Positions 7,868 to 9,600 of a stretch of DNA of 9,600 bases are shown piece after piece (positions within the stretch are counted from its first letter, which is position 1; each line of letters opens with the position of its first letter). The DNA comes from Candidatus Cloacimonadota bacterium. GTDB taxonomy: Bacteria > Cloacimonadota > Cloacimonadia > JGIOTU-2. The stretch spans positions 1-9,600 of the forward strand of contig JAGHCS010000030.1 in assembly GCA_021160355.1 (NCBI GenBank), given 5' to 3'. The translations under genes and the position numbers were made by a program. The notes under the pieces were generated by a model. That model did no database searches and had not been told where the DNA came from. It saw nothing but the letters and a program-made list of their open reading frames with translations.

Positions 7868-8074
7868 TTACAATTCGTGAGTCCTTCTGACGTTTGTTGC
7901 CTGAACTCCCTTTTCGGTTTCGGTTGCTTCAAATTCAACCTCTTCATCTTCTACCAAGGTTCTATAACCATTACTCTCAATTGAGCGCCAATGAACAAAA
8001 TATTCCTTGCCGTCATCGCCGGTAATGAAACCGTAGCCTTTGTTTTTACTAAACCATTTAGTTTTTCCTTTCAT
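7868..8074 (-). CDS. Cold-shock domain protein (CspA family)
   Basis: This is a 68-residue single cold-shock domain, a five-strand OB fold that binds single-stranded RNA or DNA and acts as an RNA chaperone. It starts KTKWFSKNKGYGFI, with RNP1 as KGYGFI (12-17) and RNP2 as YFVHW (25-29). The usual RNP2 is FVHF, so the Phe to Trp29 change keeps an aromatic stacking residue but is uncommon. The start is secured by AAGGAG five bases before the ATG. That Shine-Dalgarno sequence and the first codons overlap the 3' end of the DUF523 gene by 17 nt, so the two are likely translationally coupled. No long 5' UTR of the cspA cold-sensor type is possible at this position. Confidence 0.95.
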   Translation of the reverse strand: MKGKTKWFSKNKGYGFITGDDGKEYFVHWRSIESNGYRTLVEDEEVEFEATETEKGVQATNVRRTHEL

Positions 8075-8516
8075 CTAGTCTCCTTATATCATTTTCAGAC
8101 ATAACACGTATGTCATTGGATTTTAGTATTGAAGCAGTGACCCCCATGCCTTTTGTCAATTTTTCTTTTAAATAAATGTAATGAGTGCCGCATGAGGGAC
8201 TTCTTTCTTTGAGGATTGCTGTTTTAATATTGAGAAGTTGGCAGATTTTCAGTGCATCTTCAGCACCCCTTCGAAAGAGTGAAGAAACATTTTCATTCTT
8301 ATTGTTTTTGAGATTATCAATTCCTTGAAGTGTCTGTGAACCGTCGCCTTCAATAAAAAAAGAAGGGGGTCGGGGTGTTTGTAATCCGCCCAGTTGTTCC
8401 GGGCATACTGGAACGAGAATATATTTTTTTCTCAGATCCAAAACTGATTGATTAGTGTTATTACATCCATTATAACAACAACGCAGCCCAAGAAGACAGG
8501 CACTAACAAGAATCAT
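8058..8516 (-). CDS. DUF523 / TudS-like (thiouracil desulfidase family) protein
   Basis: This small cytoplasmic protein is recognised by ILVSACLLG (2-10), CPEQLGGLQTPRPP (38-51) and KERSPSCGT (103-111). C7, C38 and C109 correspond to the three conserved cysteines that hold a [4Fe-4S] cluster in TudS, the DUF523 member shown to remove sulfur from 2-thiouracil. Whether this protein has that activity is inference from the family. I chose the ATG at 8516 (152 residues) because homologues start just before ILVSACLLG. A GTG at 8525 adds three residues, and a TTG at 8573 would add 19 residues of poor family resemblance. None of these has a clear Shine-Dalgarno sequence. It is the first gene of the minus-strand run and overlaps the cold-shock gene by 17 nt. 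Confidence 0.88.
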   Translation of the reverse strand: MILVSACLLGLRCCYNGCNNTNQSVLDLRKKYILVPVCPEQLGGLQTPRPPSFFIEGDGSQTLQGIDNLKNNKNENVSSLFRRGAEDALKICQLLNIKTAILKERSPSCGTHYIYLKEKLTKGMGVTASILKSNDIRVMSENDIRRLDERKN

Positions 8517-8554
8517 TTCTTTCACGGTTATACGCCGCTCTTTTGGTAAAATAA

Positions 8555-8572
8555 TGTCAACAAATATTGACA
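8555..8572. repeat. Interrupted palindrome TGTCAA-N6-TTGACA between divergent genes
   Basis: TGTCAA (8555-8560) and TTGACA (8567-8572) are perfect inverted copies separated by CAAATA. The element lies between the likely DUF523 start (8516) and the yigZ start (8602). It also supplies a TTGACA hexamer, the sigma-70 -35 consensus, on each strand, but neither is followed by a good -10 box at 16-18 nt. It could be an operator for a dimeric regulator or a chance palindrome. The two arms are too short for a strong terminator. Confidence 0.35.
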
Positions 8573-8601
8573 AAATCTCAGTTTATTTAAGCTGAACAAC
8601 G

Positions 8602-9177
8602 ATGATCGAACAGTATAAAACAGTCAAAAATTCTCAATGGATCAAGTTGAATATAAAAAATTCAAAATTCCATGGAAGAGTTTACCCTATCACCTCATTG
8701 GATAAGGTAAATTCGTTTCTCAAGGAAGTTGAAGATGAGTTCAGGAAACCAACTCATATTGTGTATGCCTACAGATTAATAGAGGGAGATTCTATTAGAG
8801 AGTACGCAACAGATGCAGGAGAACCCGCACATTCTTCGGGACCTCCGATCCTGAAGGTGATCGCAGGAGAAGATTTGCTGAATGTGCTGCTTGTTGTCGT
8901 TCGGTATTATGGTGGGACCAAACTTGGAATTGGCGGTTTAATAAAAGCATATACCGAGACTGCTAAGATGGCAGTTACAAAATCCCGACTCGTTACGAAA
9001 ACGAATAAAAAAGTAATATTCATCGAAACGAATTACAAGGAACTCGGTGATATGTTATACAAAATCGATCAAGTGAAGGGGAAGGTGATAGAAATAATTC
9101 ATGATAAAAATGTGAAGATCAAAGCTCTTATCCCGATTTCCTTTTGTACGAGATTTGAAAATACGGAATTGGATTAA
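8602..9177 (+). CDS. yigZ: YigZ/IMPACT family (UPF0029) protein
   Basis: This is a 191-residue member of the family that includes E. coli YigZ and eukaryotic IMPACT. The N-terminal domain has KNSKFHGRVYPI (19-30), the signature DAGEPAHSSGPPIL (71-84), and VVVRYYGGTKLGIGGLIKAY (98-117). The C-terminal part from about 130, with IETNYKEL and a short alpha-beta layout, fits the small ferredoxin-like UPF0029 C-terminal domain. The molecular role in bacteria is not settled; IMPACT regulates translation through GCN1/GCN2 in eukaryotes, which does not transfer directly. It is transcribed away from the DUF523 gene and has no evident Shine-Dalgarno sequence before its ATG. The start is supported by the normal distance to the first conserved block. 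Confidence 0.93.
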   Translation: MIEQYKTVKNSQWIKLNIKNSKFHGRVYPITSLDKVNSFLKEVEDEFRKPTHIVYAYRLIEGDSIREYATDAGEPAHSSGPPILKVIAGEDLLNVLLVVVRYYGGTKLGIGGLIKAYTETAKMAVTKSRLVTKTNKKVIFIETNYKELGDMLYKIDQVKGKVIEIIHDKNVKIKALIPISFCTRFENTELD

Positions 9178-9234
9178 AAACTTGACTGAACAGAGCGATG
9201 AAATTCATTTAAACAAAATTTTTAGGAGATTATA

Positions 9235-9594
9235 ATGCTCAGAAATAGTAAGGGATTCTCAATTTACACAGTGATAAGCATTATAGCGGTCATTGCCCTC
9301 GCAATCATACTACTTGTGCCACAGTTTTATAATGTGAAAGCGCAGGAAAAAACAGACCAGTGTATTGAGAACATGAAAAAGATAAGAGATGCTGTTGATG
9401 ATTATATGTTTGAGAGAAAACAATCCTTTTCAGGAGATCTTGTAGAGCTGGTTCGTACAGGTTATCTGCGTCATGCTTATGAGTGCCCCGAAAATGGGAA
9501 CGGTGATAAATATATTGTAACAGGTAATTTTGAAACCGGCGAGATTATTGTAATTTGTCCAAATGAAGCTGACTTCCCGGATCATAAATTGTAA
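9235..9594 (+). CDS. Type IV pilin-like / pseudopilin protein
   Basis: AGGAG (9224-9228) lies 6 nt before the ATG. The first seven residues, MLRNSKG, form a short basic prepilin leader. FSIYTVISIIAVIA and onward (8-31) forms one hydrophobic helix, so a prepilin peptidase would be expected to cut between G7 and F8 and methylate the Phe. A charged amphipathic helix follows (about 36-62). The C-terminal half is a small domain with two Cys-Pro pairs, ECPENG (83-88) and ICPN (107-110), flanking a likely beta hairpin, an arrangement seen in small pseudopilin-like proteins. Mature position 5, normally Glu, is Thr12. At 119 residues it is closer to a minor pilin or pseudopilin than to a major pilin. 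No other pilus or secretion genes are in view, so which machine it serves is unknown. The TAA stop is at 9592-9594. Confidence 0.85.
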   Translation: MLRNSKGFSIYTVISIIAVIALAIILLVPQFYNVKAQEKTDQCIENMKKIRDAVDDYMFERKQSFSGDLVELVRTGYLRHAYECPENGNGDKYIVTGNFETGEIIVICPNEADFPDHKL

Positions 9595-9600
9595 AAATAT

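Larger units (their letters stand above)
1..8573 (-). other. Probable single minus-strand operon of nine genes
   Basis: All nine genes run in the same direction and junctions are: 17-nt overlap, 14, 24, 11, 1 nt, 26-nt overlap, 8 and 8 nt. No gap is long enough for an independent promoter plus leader, and no hairpin followed by a T-run is apparent between genes. Internal promoters inside coding sequence cannot be excluded, so the run may be split into several transcripts in practice. Confidence 0.6.

Noticed and set aside
8058..8573. Longer DUF523 product starting at TTG 8573 (171 residues)
   Set aside because: The added N-terminus has no family resemblance, has no Shine-Dalgarno sequence, and runs through the palindrome. 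Homologues begin close to ILVSACLLG, so the 8516 start is preferred.
8532..8573. Sigma-70 promoter built from TTGACA (8560-8555, minus) and TATAAC
   Set aside because: The spacing between the hexamers is about 22 nt, too long for a normal promoter, and no better -10 box is at 16-18 nt.
9182..9211. Possible promoter for the pilin gene (TTGACT with ATTTAA)
   Set aside because: The spacing is about 19 nt and the -10 match is poor in AT-rich sequence, so it is not distinguishable from chance.

Overview
The window looks like a chromosomal segment from a moderately AT-rich bacterium (roughly 38-40% GC by eye). The organism cannot be named from the sequence. The gene set (bacterial RF2 with a +1 frameshift, class II LysRS, a type IV pilin-like protein, an M29-type peptidase, several starts without a clear Shine-Dalgarno sequence) would suit a Gram-negative lineage such as Cloacimonadota or a relative, but that is a weak guess. 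The genetic code is standard.

From about 8570 down to position 1, every gene lies on the minus strand and they are packed almost without gaps, which suggests one long transcription unit. In transcription order: a DUF523/TudS-like iron-sulfur protein, a cold-shock protein (17-nt overlap), a dGTPase-family HD phosphohydrolase, prfB (RF2, needing a programmed +1 frameshift after codon 24), lysS, a DNA methyltransferase (1 nt after the lysS stop), an MjaI-family restriction endonuclease (26-nt overlap with the methyltransferase), a large M29-type aminopeptidase, and the first 17 codons of a protein that starts with a signal peptide. prfB next to lysS is a common bacterial pairing, so the core is housekeeping translation and nucleotide metabolism.

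The unusual part is 2122-4054. A complete type II restriction-modification pair, clearly more AT-rich than its neighbours, sits in the middle of this housekeeping operon with no promoter gap of its own. The endonuclease matches the MjaI family (characterised member cuts CTAG), and CTAG occurs only three times in the whole window. The methyltransferase is a beta-type enzyme with a TSPPYW motif, and it carries a C-terminal domain that resembles a staphylococcal-nuclease fold without its catalytic residues.

To the right, from 8602 on the plus strand, are a YigZ/IMPACT-family protein and a small type IV pilin-like protein that lacks the usual Glu at mature position 5. The short region between the divergent genes (8517-8601) contains an 18-bp interrupted palindrome, TGTCAA-N6-TTGACA. 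There is no gene-free stretch longer than 300 bases, and I found no tRNA, rRNA, CRISPR array, insertion sequence or convincing terminator.
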